This document shows positions 13,501-26,304 of a stretch of 64,000 bases of DNA, in pieces. Position 1 is the first letter of the stretch, and each line of letters opens with the position of its first letter. The notes beneath the pieces were generated by a model. It was given only the letters and a program-made list of their open reading frames with translations. It did not search any database and was not told where the DNA came from. The position numbers were made by a program, and so were the translations under genes. This DNA comes from Diploscapter coronatus (lineage: Eukaryota > Nematoda > Chromadorea > Rhabditida > Rhabditidae): positions 44,283,249 to 44,347,248 of the forward strand of contig OZ038423.1 of assembly GCA_964036155.1 (NCBI GenBank), in the 5' to 3' direction.

Positions 13501-15424
13501 TACTGCTTGAAAAATACGGTCGGCATGGAAAACTCGTTCCGTATAGCCGCACCGTATTCTAGCATATAATGACACATGTCCTAAAATTATTCTTTAAATA
13601 TGATCTCGAAAATATGTGATTTAAAATTAACATTATTAAACATCAGTTTTCAATTATCATAAAAGAAAAATATACATTCAAATTCCAATCTAGCGGTAGC
13701 TTCTCCGCCCATGCATTAACGTGCTTCGACAAAAAACTCGTTAATTCTTCGGTTAGATAGTGCAGTGGATCGTTATTGGGATAGCTAGTCCATAGCGGTA
13801 AGGCGCAAACTTCGGATACACTTCTGAACTGTTTGATGGAAAAACTCACGAAAAGTATAGTAACCTCAAACTAGCATTCAACTCCTTGAGCACATTGCTA
13901 TTCCCAGGTGGAAATAATGGGTCGCATTCTGAAAGATCCCCCAAAATCCGATCAATCTCGCCGTTAACGCATGCCGCGAGATATGAACTCACTGCGTCCT
14001 GAAGAATATGATTTCGAATTTATCATAATAAATTAATTCAAAATTCAAAATATACCGCTAATTCATGGTCTTCTGGCGTTTGTCTAATCAAATTATTGCA
14101 AGTCTTGGAAATCGATATTGGAGATAGGGGTGCAGTAGAGCAATCCCAGACTAGGAATGAGGCTAGGGTTCTAAATATAAAGCTCTAAAAATATTATAAA
14201 ATGAAATATTTCGGTATCGTAATTTTATCGCTTAAAAATACTAAAACTCACATCATCTCAACGATAATCGGAGGCATCATATGAAAAATCGCCACAGTAT
14301 GAAGAATCGCAAATGGTACATCGGAAAGCTCTCCGTCATATTCCAAACGACTTTTCCGTTTCGCTTGCATCGACTCATCCTTCCATGTAGAACATTCGTA
14401 TTCGTGTAGTCGTTGAATGAATTCTAGAACGTCCTCGAATTCCAAATTTGGAACGTCTGTCTTTCGGATTTCACGCTGAATATGCTCATGTAATCGCGAT
14501 TATTCAATCGTAATTGCACCATTTGAAAGTTTGGTCAATTTTCTTGTAAATTTTTTGTAAAATATTTGAGAAATTTCATAAAATTCTAATCTTACATCCA
14601 TCGTGATATCGATCGAATAACCATGAGTCTTCAATGGAAACGTAGTCTTTTCTCCAAGCGGAAGCTCACTCAAATCGATTGAATTTTGGCGTTTATCGCC
14701 TCGAAGCAATCTGAAAAGGTGCATTTCGCAAGAAATAGTAAATTGAAAATATCATAAAATTCATGCTCTGAAGACTTTCTGAAAATTTCACTATTAAAAA
14801 TATTACATTTATTATACTAGTTCCGGGTGTTTTTTGTCTAAAATCATAAATAAAAAAAAAAACCTCTTCATAAACGAAGACGACCTGACGACAGCACTTT
14901 TCCGTTCTCCATTCAGCTTGACGACGTCAAACTTGACTTTGAACTTGGAATGATTTCCCAATTCGAACTGATATTGTTCAGAAGAGTTAACTGCTAATTG
15001 ACGACAGGTTTCATCATCGTGAATCAATAGCAATAAGTTGTGAATTGGCGATAGATTGGCCATTAGATTGATGGAATAAAATTGATATTTGGAAATGCAC
15101 CTAGAGACGATCTCTTCGAAATATGTTTCGTCAATTTCGAAGATCTGAAATAAGTTCTAAATTTAAATCAGATACTTCCGGCATCAATTTGTTACGAAAT
15201 GCACCAAATCCAAAACATCCTGATAATTATATTATCATCAAATGTTAACCTGCTTTCTATTTATAAGATAGATAGTATAAAATATTAAAGGCAATTAAAT
15301 TTTATAAAAGTAATTTAAGTACCGTCTGAACTCCATCCAATAACTGCTTGGCTCGATTTTGATCTCTATGAGCGTGTGACAAATATATCGCCGCGGTGAT
15401 TGCTGTTAACGCTTGATCTCGCAT
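10511..15424 (-). CDS. Munc13/BAIAP3-family C2 and MUN-domain-like protein
   Basis: More than a dozen minus-strand exons chain in frame. The ATG at 15424 begins MRDQALTAITAAIYLSHAHR. Exons 14884-15144 and 14596-14710 encode a beta-rich segment that could be a C2 domain. Long helical exons follow (about 14.47 to 11.1 kb). They include the W-F-x-N-I-A-V-F-W segment at about 13.05-12.96 kb, a charged helix at 12.43-12.24 kb, and a segment at 11.33-11.19 kb resembling the late MUN region where the C-terminal helical bundle contacts C2. A second C2-like segment (10.55-11.03 kb) contains FLRVELMPKALFP and an RIHFSIPTDLF strand, as in the C-terminal C2 of BAIAP3 and Munc13-4. Such proteins prime vesicles for SNARE-dependent exocytosis. 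The stop at 10511 is uncertain, since a donor-like GTAAAA precedes it. The family call rests on remembered pattern, not alignment. Confidence 0.5.
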
Positions 15425-17278
15425 TTTAAGCAATTTATTAATAATCGATATTGTAGTTTTGCTTAATGTCAGTAAACAGAATAATCAATACATGGTATTG
15501 ATGAAATTACATCTAGTCAGAAACTGAAATAGTAATGATTGAGGAAAATCGATGCTTGATGACTCAAAACGTCGAGTTATTTACGCAGAACTAACAGGAA
15601 ATATGTCCGTGTTTGGGTGCTTAATTTTGAATCGAAAACTCGAAATGAGCTGATCGTTTTTCACCCATCAAATTCCTCAATTCTTCCTGTCTTTTCGCTG
15701 ATAAACTGATAGTCGATAGGGGCGTAATTTTAGGGTCGATAATTTTAGTCTTTTCCGAGGCCGAGCAGCTAACGTCATTCATCTTATCAATTTGATGCTA
15801 ATTGCAAAACGGATGGGAATTTAAGAAATGCCGCTGATTTCTAATGTTTATCCGGTCAGAGAATGGTAAAATTCATATCTTTATAATATTGAGTGTCGTA
15901 AATTATTGTGATACGAAATTTTCGAAATATTTCACAATTTTATCATCATAATTCTTCGAAAGAAAAATAATTCAACGATCAATGGTATCAATGACTATAA
16001 TCTTCGAGCGACTAACAAGACGGGAATGTTCGGCTTGCTCAGGGTTGTGATTTTGAGGGAAGGATTAGTGGAAGTTTCAGGCTGACAACATATCTCGATA
16101 TTTTCAATTGTTTTTCTTTCAAATGTTTAATTTCATCGTTTTGTGAAGGAAGGAAGGTATAGGCGTGCAGCTTCATGGTATTGATAATCATCGTGTCAGT
16201 ATCAAAAATTGACTAGAGTCGACCCACAGGAGAATCTTCTCAAGATGATCTCAGTTTTATTTTGGTTAAGTCATTTTCAGACATCAAAGGTTATGGTTGG
16301 ATGTGTGAACGCATTCCCGGTTGTAACGCGTTCACCTGGAAGATATTCGACGGAATCGGGGGGATCTGCTATTTGAAGGAGTCGAATCTGAAGGGAGTCC
16401 AATATCCAGAAAACAAAACCGGAGCGATCTGTGGTCGGCATATTGGAGATGGGTTTAATATAAAGAATTATGTAGGAAAACCGGAGATGGTTGAATGTTT
16501 GGAAGGCTCAGAATGATGATTATTTAGGTTTTCTAGGTAGTAATTTTCGGTTGTAAATAGATTTAAGATATGAGGTATATAGGGTAAATTATTTTATTTT
16601 AATGTAGGACTAACCGAGAAGGCAATGTTAAACGTTAAACTCTTCGATATTTGAAACATGTTGAAACAATTACAATCCGATAATTTATTTTTCATTATAT
16701 CATACACAATCTGAGCACTATTTGGCATTTTATGAAGTTTTGCAAAATTTCATTTTTTGATGATTAAAAATTTTAACCTTCTATTTTTCGTAGTCGGGCC
16801 CAAAACTCATCAAACATCTCAAAATTATCATCATTTTCTACTTTATTTGTTCACGATGAAATTTAAAGACCGTCTACGAGAAAAATCATCACAGTTACGC
16901 TTGACAAGATGCTTAGATAGACTAATTTATGCTAGCACAATAAAATTAATTGGCCATCAAGTATATAATTAAAATAATTAACTAGACCTAATTAATTAAG
17001 GGACTTGTAAATAAAATGTTTTTTTTTTTTCAATTCTATAATTTTAGTTTTTACTTGCAAGCCCGGAAACTTCAATATGAGGTTTTCATTCATTTTTATA
17101 GAAGTTCAGGCACAGTTTCATTTTTGTCGCTAAAAATCACATAAATACTCGATCTAATGTCCTTAAAAATGAGCAAAAAATCCCTTATTTTGAAAAGATT
17201 AAAACAATAAGTGCACGTGTGGGGCGTCACCCGTCTCGAATATCAGTCACTCAAAATGTCGATGCAGAAAATGATTCG
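15425..17278. other. Upstream region of the Munc13-like gene with little coding content
   Basis: Apart from the PAN-like exon at 16281-16516 I find no supported exon. The DNA is AT-rich, and a small ORF at 16757-16972 has no domain signature. It probably holds the promoter of the minus-strand gene that starts at 15424. Confidence 0.4.
16281..16516 (+). CDS. PAN/apple-like domain exon, isolated (gene fragment or last exon)
   Basis: A plus-strand exon begins right after a good TTTTCAG acceptor and stays open to a TGA at 16514. The peptide contains MCERIPGCNAFTW, a GGICYLKES segment and a GAICGR segment. The pattern C-x5-GCNAFTW then CYLK is typical of PAN/apple domains, which are disulphide-bonded extracellular adhesion modules common in nematode secreted proteins. 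Six cysteines are present. The first part of the domain, before the helix, is missing. An upstream ATG at 16244 (MISVLF) is followed by a possible donor, but its phase would give a stop on joining. So either another upstream exon exists, or this is a relic. Confidence 0.4.
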
Positions 17279-17288
17279 AATTAAATTA

Positions 17289-17466
17289 GAGGGTACTCTC
17301 CATTATCTACGAGATGAGCGTTGGCATTGAAAGAGGCGACGCATCGGTACTGTATAGAAATAAAAGGGAGCAGAATGCAGGAACGCAGAGACAGATAGCT
17401 AAGGATCGCAGGTACCCTTCACTCTTCCCTTTGCAAGCAGTCATCTCGTTAGATAATAGAGAGCGC
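17289..17466. mobile_element. 178-bp terminal-inverted-repeat element (MITE-like)
   Basis: The left end contains ACTCTCCATTATCTACGAGA, and the right end, read in reverse complement, contains CTCTCTATTATCTAACGAGA. The imperfect inverted repeat covers about 27 bp at each end. The element is flanked on both sides by the same 10 bases, AATTAAATTA (17279-17288 and 17467-17476), a candidate target-site duplication. A 9-10 bp duplication would suggest a Mutator-like non-autonomous element, but the duplicated sequence is AT-only and could be chance. The interior has no ORF. It lies 50 bp beyond the stop codon of DCAF11. Confidence 0.7.
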
Positions 17467-17514
17467 AATTAAATTAATGGCTATAAAATTAAGAAAATTC
17501 GATTTTTTCACTTT

Positions 17515-20500
17515 TTAATCCATTTCCGAATCCGAATCCCAGTTCATGGTTCTGGTTGGTAGAGTTCGATAGCACATCTTTCGGCGAGGCTGAAAGAGTC
17601 AATTTTAAAATTAAAGAAAAATCTAAATAATTGTTCATAAAAGACAAAAATTTCTCAGGGGTATCCTTGTCAACTTTTTTTAACTTTTAAAAGTACCTTA
17701 AATTTCTTCTTGGGCAAAATCGGTTTGTACGACTCGTCGCAACTCATCTCATCGTCGTTTCCACCGTAGCATTTTCTTTCATCGAATCTCCAAACCGCGG
17801 TATTTCCGTCCCAGGAACTCGTCGCGATTTCGTTTTCCTGGAAAAATTAAACGTTTTCACGAGTTTTGGACATTTTTGCTAAAATTTGAACAAAAATATC
17901 TGGAAAAGTAAGCTTCAACTTTTCTGTTGTTGAACACTGATCTAGTGATTTCGTTAGCGTTTGAGTGGGCATAATAAATTTTGTAGCTAAAAATAATTCT
18001 AAAAATCCCACCTCGGGATGCCAATCGCAGTCCCTGACGACAGCCATGTGACCCTTGAGTCTCTGACAGACTTCGTCTTTCAGAAAGTCGTAGACCACAA
18101 CTTCTCCCCTTGCACACCCAGTGTAGACGTATCTTCTTCCAGTTCTTTCCGGAGACCACTTGGCTCGAATTAGAGTATGAAGCACACTGTGGCCTCGAAG
18201 AGTAACCACGGAAGTGTCACCTAAAATATAGACATTTTCAAAGGTAAACTTAGAATATGAATAGGTTTAGCTAACTCATCAATAAAATTGAGTTTTCTTT
18301 TCAATAATATGCTATTTAGAAACAAAATTTATATGATTTTTTTGTTGATATTTTGCTTCATTAAAGTAATGCTAGTAATTGGTATCTTCGACCGAAATGG
18401 CGAGAAGACCCTAGGAATATATTTCGTTAAAAATAGTAGGGCTTACCCTCGATCGGTTTGCACATTCCCGGCGGTGCGGGCATCCACCGGTAGTCCCATT
18501 TCTGGCCCTTCACGCAGTCGACCGTATCCTTGATCGTATTCTTATCGGAGAACTTCCTCAGGTCCCACACTTTGATCGTTTGATCCTTGCTGTTACTCAG
18601 GAGATATCTGAAATATTATTGCACTTTCAAAAGCCCTAGGTTTCATTGTCTCATAGGTCCATGAGACTAATTAAATTTGTATTCGATCAAACGAATGACG
18701 CGAGTTAATTATTAGCTAATAAAATATCAAATAATACCTATCGTCACCCCTCGCATCGACGAAAGTGACGCCATCACGATGACCTCCGAATTCGCCAACA
18801 GGTTGCAAAGTGTCGCCCTCCCGCCAGGCTCGACGATCCCACACCTTAAAATATAGGCTTTAAGAAAGTTCGCCATCTAAATAAAAGGCTATTCCTGTAG
18901 TAACGATAGTTGATATTGTGAAACTGGTAATTTAGTTTCATAGGCTTCAAAAGAATCTATCAATAAGATATAAAATGACCTTATGATTTGTAGAGACTAA
19001 CAATCAAAGTGATATTTTATGAAAATTTCAAAGTAGGCATCCATTTGTTAAGATTGTGAACACAATCTGCGGTAGTTCCTTTGTTAAATTAAAAATCAAT
19101 TCGAACCTTAACAATGCCATCATCCCCTCCGCTGTAGATCAGATGATCGTTATCTCCGTAGCAGACGCTATTGACATCATCACCGTGTGCTTGTTCAATC
19201 GACACGACCCTCTTCTCCGTGGCGATGTCGAAGATATGAATTCGGTAGTCGGAAGAACCACACAGAACTTCACTGCTATCATGAGAAAATCGAACCGAGA
19301 AAACGGCCATGTTGCTGAAATTCATAATAATTCGAATTTTAATACGGATTTAAGAGTAGTCTTAAAATAAGCTATTAAAGTATCTACACGATTAACTGAG
19401 ACTATACCATGAATGAGATATGTATTAGAAAAGACTATGATATTCCCACATTGTTGCAACGTTTATGAAAAACTCAAACTAAAATTATCTTACTGCTCAA
19501 TATCAGGAATATCCAGTTGGCTCCATTCAAAGCTGTTCGACTCGTCATAGGCTTTATCAGTTAATCTTCCGTAGAACACTGCGTCTTTCCAGGTTCCATA
19601 AGCCAACGCAGAAGCGTCTCTCGCTATCGCTACGTCCAAAATCGACCAACTGCATACTTTTACCTGAAATTATTGATCATTCCATTTATTAGCGAGATCA
19701 AAATGGCGCACGGTTATTTTCAATAGCTAGAGAAAGAATAAATAGCACGCGGAAAAAGAAGCTGGTCTAAAATCATTAGTTCTCTCCCTATTTTCGGACC
19801 CTCCAAAAAATGAATTTTAAAATTCTCTAGAAAAAATACCATGATTTCCCGATCCATCACATAACGGTCGCACCGGTCCGATCTGCCCTGGTTCTTTCGA
19901 AAAAATCGAATCATTTCGTCTGAAAATCAAGAATAATTAAATAATTAGAGTAACTAAGGCTAATTACCCTGACTAGCGCAGACTAGTTGGTCTCCGTCTC
20001 GAACGTATTGGCAACAGAACGTCTTGCTCACGGTTTTGTTGACGATTTTTCGACAGTTCGGGAAGAATCTGAGATTTTAAAATAAATGGTATCTTTATGA
20101 TATATAATTATACTTTAATAAGTCGGGTTTAAATTATGATTAATTCATTATTTGGGAAAGTCTTACTTATTTACATACGCCGCTTGCTCAGCTTTCGGAG
20201 TACTCCTTGCCCGGCGCTTCCAATGACCGATTTCTCGCTTACCGAGGAAATCAGGCACGCTGCAGGTCGGTGTTTGCGAGCAATGACTGAGGATATTCTG
20301 CTTTAGGGATTCGTAGCCCTGAATATGAAATATTAAATCTTCGAACTTAGAAGATGTTTTAAATTATATGAAGAATGTTTGAATGATCTATTTGATATTC
20401 TTCGCCATTGTCCTGGTTCAAAATAGACATATAAAGATATTTACATCTTCCTGAGTATCTTTAGAAAGAAAATTCGAACTTATCCTCAAAATTATATTTT

Positions 20501-22660
20501 AAAAATGGGCTTAAATTTGGACATGATTATAAAATTTAAATGAAAATAAAAAATCTCACATCAGGATCGCCGACAGTAAACCGTCCTCTGAACGCTGCAT
20601 CGCGCTCTCGTTTATACATGGCCTCTTCTTCATGACGGCTAAGGGTGGGACAGTCCGAGTCGGAGTCCGACGATATGACAACAGGGTATAATTGGTTCTC
20701 CTGAAATTGTTATTATGAATCAGAAAATTCTACGTTATTATTTTGTTATCAGTAATTTGTCGCTAGAAAGTATACTGTATTTCCCACTAAATTTCCGCTT
20801 CCTTCTAGTTTTCCAGTGTTATTTCTCTTCGCTTTTCCACGTTCTCTCGCGTCTTTTCCTAGAAACATTTAGCTAAAAACGGGATGTAGTGACGAGCAAT
20901 TTTGGCATAGCGGTAGGTGCGTTGAGTATCATCAAATCACTTGGCAAAGCTTTCAACTCTTTCCTTCGCAATAATTTTGCATATTTAGCATCGTTAAGTG
21001 AGAGAGATAGGCAAAAATGGAGAGACGAATAGAAGCGAGAAAAGTTGAAGAGAACGAAAATTTGGTGGGAGATCTCAGAAAAACTGCACGTCGGCATCGT
21101 TCGATACCAGGACGGCACGATTTTACCACTCAAAGCCGAAGCCGGCAATTAGCGGCAAAATCCTGCCGCCTTGGCATTGCGTGATGCCGACGTGCAGTTT
21201 TTTTGCTGAAACAAAAAGTAGGAGATTTTGAAATGGTCATTGACAAAAATTAGATATGTTCCAAAATAAACCACTTTTAGTGGGAATTTTATTGATGATG
21301 TTAGCAGTCAATACAATAAATATCGTAGAATTACATAGAACTATCTTACAATTAGAATATCAAAAATCGAAGAATTAGAATTTAAAAAAAAAAAAAACCA
21401 ACCCCTTCCGAATCACTATCATATAAATTCGTGGATGAAGCTTGACTAGACGACGCCATATTCGCAGTTCTTTTTTCAGTGGCAGCTATCTGAAATATCA
21501 GGTTAAATTTAAGATCATCCCAAAGTTTGCATATTTAAAATGCATATTAAATCAGAAATTATATGAGAATAATATGATCACTGAATCCTCCTTAAATTTA
21601 GCTATATAGCATTCGAGTTTTCAAATGACCCCAAATCTGATATAAAATGTTTAAATAAGGTTCGGGTTACTGTAGACCTAACTGCTGACTAATGTACCAG
21701 CTAAAATCCTTTCCAGTTCAGTCATAGCATCGTTCTAACTTCAAAACTTACATATTTAAAAAAAAAAAAAATTCGATCCGAATTACGGTAGACCTAACTG
21801 CTGATTAATATAACAGCTAAAGTTCTCCTCGAATTTCGCCATATCATCGTTTTGGCCGAATGCTTTGCGCACTTTAAATTGTCATCATTCCTCCCCAAAC
21901 ACTCTTCGGGCTTCTATTCTAGCCGTATTTTTATCTTCCCAATTATCATTCTTCTTCATTCACTTTGTATCTATGCTGCACATTTCTGACCATGAACATG
22001 GAATTGCAATATAATGCAAAAATAGGAGTAGAAAAGAGGCAGAAAGTGAAAAATATTTCATATTCCAGAGAGATTCAAAGAATCAGAAAATGGCTAGAGA
22101 TTGAAGAAATTGAAAAATCAGAGAAAAAGACGCACGCATGATGATGACAAATATGCGGCCACAGACTACGGGAAATACTCTGGTGCGGAATATTTAGACC
22201 CGGTGAAAAGATCGGGGGAATTTTGGAGAATTCGACAAAAATTTGACTGGGGAATTTTGAGGGATGCCTTTCCACTAACTGCGTTACATCGTTTTTGTTG
22301 TATTGATTGCGTCCGGTCTAGTTTTCGGACGCCACAAAAATGGTCTTTGATTTTCTTCATGCATTATGCGACTTCACTGGAAATTTGTCTAGAGAAATAA
22401 AAATATCGATTTTGGCGGAAAGAAAGAAAACAACGAGTCTGATTTTGTCTAATTTAGCGAATTTTGAGACTACATGATATCAAGTTTCATATTGACATAA
22501 TGAAATTAGAGTATTGGATCGCACATTTTTCATAGATGATAGCTGATTGGATAATTAGAACAATTAAATATTTGAATTAAGGTAATTACCCTGGCCACCA
22601 TACGGTCTAACGCAGCGATTTCAGCGGCCGCCGATAGCAGGTCTCTCTGGTGCCAAGCAA
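17515..22660 (-). CDS. wdr-23: DCAF11/WDR23, WD40 substrate receptor of the CUL4-DDB1 ubiquitin ligase
   Basis: Minus-strand exons 22590-22660, 21403-21489, 20560-20700, 20167-20318, 19968-20068, 19840-19919, 19494-19663, 19107-19314, 18738-18844, 18447-18607, 18012-18220, 17697-17835 and 17515-17589 join in frame. WD40 blades are clear: SGGDDGIVKVWDRR, then LLSNSKDQTIKVWDLRKFS, RGHSVLHTLIRAKWSP and SSWDGNTAVWRF. The block RGHSVLHTLIR followed by a YxGCxxGxVVVYD motif is specific to DCAF11/WDR23. In C. elegans the orthologue targets the oxidative-stress factor SKN-1 for degradation. The N-terminus is incomplete: the first exon seen (AWHQRDLLSAAAEI) needs an upstream exon, or starts at an internal Met. 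The protein ends in an acidic WDSDSEMD tail. Introns carry an inverted-repeat element and a duplicated segment. Confidence 0.93.
21077..21205. mobile_element. 129-bp inverted-repeat element in a DCAF11 intron
   Basis: GAAAAACTGCACGTCGGCAT near the left end and ATGCCGACGTGCAGTTTTTT at the right end are near-perfect reverse complements over about 20 bp. The interior (about 85 bp) is GC-richer than the intron and has its own CCGAAGCCGGCAATTAGCGG-type short palindromes. This looks like a small non-autonomous TIR element or a structured foldback. No clear target-site duplication is visible. It sits in the intron between exons 20560-20700 and 21403-21489. Confidence 0.75.
21661..21853 (+). repeat. 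Diverged tandem duplication, two units about 117 bp apart
   Basis: The segment 21661-21734 and the segment 21778-21853 share the core GTAGACCTAACTGCTGA, followed by matching CAGCTAAA and CATCGTT blocks. Each unit is about 75 bp with several substitutions, and they are separated by an A-rich spacer. They lie in the DCAF11 intron between exons 21403-21489 and 22590-22660, so they are not protein-coding. Confidence 0.75.
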
Positions 22661-24394
22661 CTAAAAATTGCCCTTATTAATAAAATATCAATCGATAATT
22701 TAATTATTAAATTTGAAATAGTATCTAGTTTAAACTTAATAACCTCAAAGTAATGTTTATTCTGATGATTTAGGCACTGGTTTCAAAGTACTGATGAAAA
22801 AGTCGTTTCTTCAGAATCATCATTTCAGTGAGTCTATTTTTAGAAGTTCGAAACGAACTAACTTTTTGTCAGAATTTAATCGGTCGAAAACTTTCTTAGT
22901 TAGGGGTATCAAGAAAATATAGGTCCCAGACTTCTATTAAAATATAAAAGATCAGTGTGATAACTGCAATCGGTTGTGCTGATTGATAGTTATACAGAGT
23001 CAATTTGGTTGCATCAAATTGGAATATACTATCACCAGTACGATATGCTGGAGAGTATATATACTATGGTTTTCAGTAGAGACCATGTTTTCTTCCCCAG
23101 CAGCAGCAGGACTTCAAGGTACTACTGCTCTACTCCCGGACCGGTCCAGGACGTTACCTCACCCCACCTCTTCTCTCCATCTCTAAACCTACAATCGTTT
23201 ACCTTGCACATTCGGCAATAAACGAATTGTCCCGAGATTGTTTGTTATTGAGTGCGATATACAATTGTACTTATACAAAAATCAGCAAATGGTATAGCAA
23301 GCGAAAAATTTCAAAAATATCATATCAAAGTCTTTTTCTAAAATATAAACAGCCAAAGACCCACTAATCGAGTTGGTTACAATTAGGTCAAAATATAAAA
23401 TTCGGATATTTTATAAATATATTTTTTTAATTAAAAGACCCACCAATAGGACAGTTCTGGATGGCTCTCTGTTTGTTGAGCGGATAGTAGGCGTTGAACG
23501 AGAATATCGATGAAAACCAGGCTCCCATCAAAAGGCGCACTGCGCAGTGGAACAATTATCGATTGACGGAAAATCGCCTGCTGTTTAGCGAATATCAAGG
23601 AATTGATGGATCTGAAATGTAAAAAAATATAAATTAGAAAAAAGAAGTTAAAACATAAACGAATATGCAAAAAATAGCTAAATAAAATTTATAACGATTA
23701 TGTTTCACGCAATATTTGAAGAAAAATGAAAATTTATGAATATAACTTTCCCAGCGCACTAGATAAAATAGGATATCAAAATGATGACAATGATGATTAG
23801 CGGTATTATTTTCGCCTAAGAAGCACATGATAGAGATTACGAAAATGTGCATTAATATTTCAAATCTCTCAAAAATCGGCTTAAATCTAACAGTCTAAAT
23901 GGGAATTATTCAGGCGTAGCAAAGTTAATTTATCCTCACATAGGATTTCCCGAGATAATTCAAAATATCTGCGAAAATGTTATGATGACAATTTTTGTGG
24001 GAAACTCTCTGACTTCATCAAAATAGAGTCGGATTTCCAACGTTTCTAATTCGAAATTCATACTTAATCTCGTTGGACCTAGGTAAATAATTATCTCGTT
24101 CTAAGAAAAGCGAGCAGGAAATTCTAGCGTACATGCTTATAAAACCACTACAAAAACGCAGGAACTAGCAGCGATGTGTGACGCAAATGAGCATTTAATT
24201 ACGAATTTTTAAGGTCGAAAAGAATTATCATCAAACTTGGAAATTCTAATTAAGAAATTTGATAATATTCTAAAACATCAAACCATCTGAGCATGATAAT
24301 AATTAAATTGTGAAAAGGCCATGTTAGTTGATGACAAATTGATTCTAGAGTATTGAATTTTAAGATAGATTTTGAAAAGAAGTGAATTTTTATC

Positions 24395-24715
24395 AACAAT
24401 ATCAAAGTTCAGTTTTTCTCTTCTTCAGATAAGCATTTTGATGACAAAACAAAGGAATGAAGTGAATTTTAATGACTTCCAAGCCCTTTAGAATCATTGA
24501 TAATTTAAAAATTGAAATAAAATCAATGTTATATCCTGAAAAACATTTAGATATATCAAAGTTAAATTTTCTGTATGAAATATAAGAGTTCTAATGACAA
24601 AACTAGCTTAGAAAATTAGAATAAATCGACAGTTGTTTAAATAAAATATTGAGGTCCATGATAAAAGTACCAAAGTTCAAATTTCCTCTTGAAGATAAGA
24701 ACATGATGACAAAAT
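24395..24715 (+). repeat. Diverged tandem array, three units of about 110-150 bp
   Basis: Three times a segment like ATATCAAAGTT, a T/C-rich run, GATAAG-like, then TGATGACAAAA recurs, starting near 24400, 24553 and 24664. Each is followed by AT-rich spacer. The units are poorly conserved, so this is an old tandem duplication or a degenerate satellite. No coding capacity is seen. Confidence 0.45.
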
Positions 24716-26139
24716 ATTTGGAATGTTGTTGGATAGCATAAAAATGGGAAGACTCTCAACCGACGCATGTGACACACAGGCAAATAATCGATTGCAAACG
24801 GGAAACACCCCTTGGGAAGGAAAAGAGGAGAAAGGGCGGAGTGGGGTGAGATTGGTCCGAAAGACAGAAAAAATTGAGAAAGATAGAGAAATTGGGAGAA
24901 ATGAGAAAATGCTGAAATGGTATGATGTAAGTAGGATTGAATTGATAATGTTTCGATAGTGTTCTAGAATTTCTAAATTTGGTGCTGAGAAAATGAAACG
25001 ATATTGAAACAGCATGTAATGGAACTACAATTATAATATTTGGATATGATTCTAAAAAATAATATGACGATTGTAACATACCGAATGATAATGATAATAA
25101 GTATATAAATGACTGTGATTTTTCGAGAAAATCAATCACATTTCCCGAATCATGAAGATAGAGTAGATATTAGTAATTCTAAATGATGACAGTTTTAGAG
25201 TCCTAATTCGAAAATCGATCCTGATCAAATTTGAGGAATTGATGAGAAAATGTCCGGTGGAAAGCGATTAGGATCTGATTGAAAACAGCGAGCGTTAAAC
25301 GAGAGAACTTAGTAAATTGTTGATAACGCGATAAGCATGATAAGCACCGCACGAATAGAGGTAAAGGTACATAAATGAGGGGACACTTTTGAATTCCGAA
25401 ACTGAACTAAACTACTCTGTAGGCTACTTAAATACAAACATATATTTTAAAATAGCACTTTAACTTAAATAGTCTAATAATAATCGAGGTTTGAAACTGC
25501 CAAAATCAAAAGCTAACGGATAGTCGTTCTTTGTTACTCTTATCAACTGGCTAAATAGCTCTCGTGCCGGCTAACGTTGACGTTTCCATTTCCCGAGTGA
25601 TCGATAATTTGCGAGAATTTTCTAGTTCCCGAACGCAAATTCGAGATCGAAATATCATATTTGCGTTGCTAGTGGAGTGGTTTGAGTACAAATATGAGAT
25701 CCGGATTCGAATGATGCAAGCAATATTTTCATTATCATATAATCTAGGCTAAATACGACAGCAATGCAATATACTTGTTATCTTTCTCACGTTTCGCACA
25801 TGATTATTATCATCAAGAATTATAAAATACTTGAAATTTCTCAACTTGAGCAATGTTATGAATATCATGATACCTTGGTAACGATTTAGTCAATCATCAA
25901 ACTCATATTTATCTAGAGCCCTTAAGCAGATACAGAGATTTGATGTTGGTAACAAAATTTCTTGGCAGCAAGATCAATAAGGTTTTAAATAAGGTTTTAA
26001 ATAAGGTCATTGCGAAGGAAAAATAAAATTAAAAATTTTCCTAGCCGAAAATAGAAAAATTTCAACTCTCAAAATGAACACATTTTGGCAAACTTCAAAC
26101 AGCGTGGACACGAGTTGACGCAAGAATTATGACCTGATT

Positions 26140-26304
26140 TTTGGCACAGACCCGCTCTATCAAATTTATCGTCGATTTAGATTAGGCCTTTTGTGATATT
26201 TGGGGTTTGAAGGGTTCTTTCTTCCCAAATTTTTGCTTTAAAACTACTACGTTTCTACCAAAAACGATTCTTTCAAAAGGACGGAGCTTGGGGACTATAT
26301 CATT
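26140..26304 (+). repeat. Dispersed repeat, copy 2 of 2
   Basis: Direct-orientation relative of 2958-3124, 23 kb away. The two copies differ by scattered substitutions and small indels, so they are old. Similarity begins near TTTGGCACAGACCCG and ends near GGAGCTTGGGGACT. Both copies are in gene-poor DNA. Confidence 0.8.

Noticed and set aside
23440..23611. Open exon-like stretch upstream of DCAF11 with an acceptor
   Set aside because: No donor joins it to the first DCAF11 exon in the needed phase, and I recognise no domain.
24677..25139. Overlapping minus-strand ORFs of 112 and 127 codons
   Set aside because: Two frames are equally open because the opposite strand is purine-rich; neither looks like a protein.
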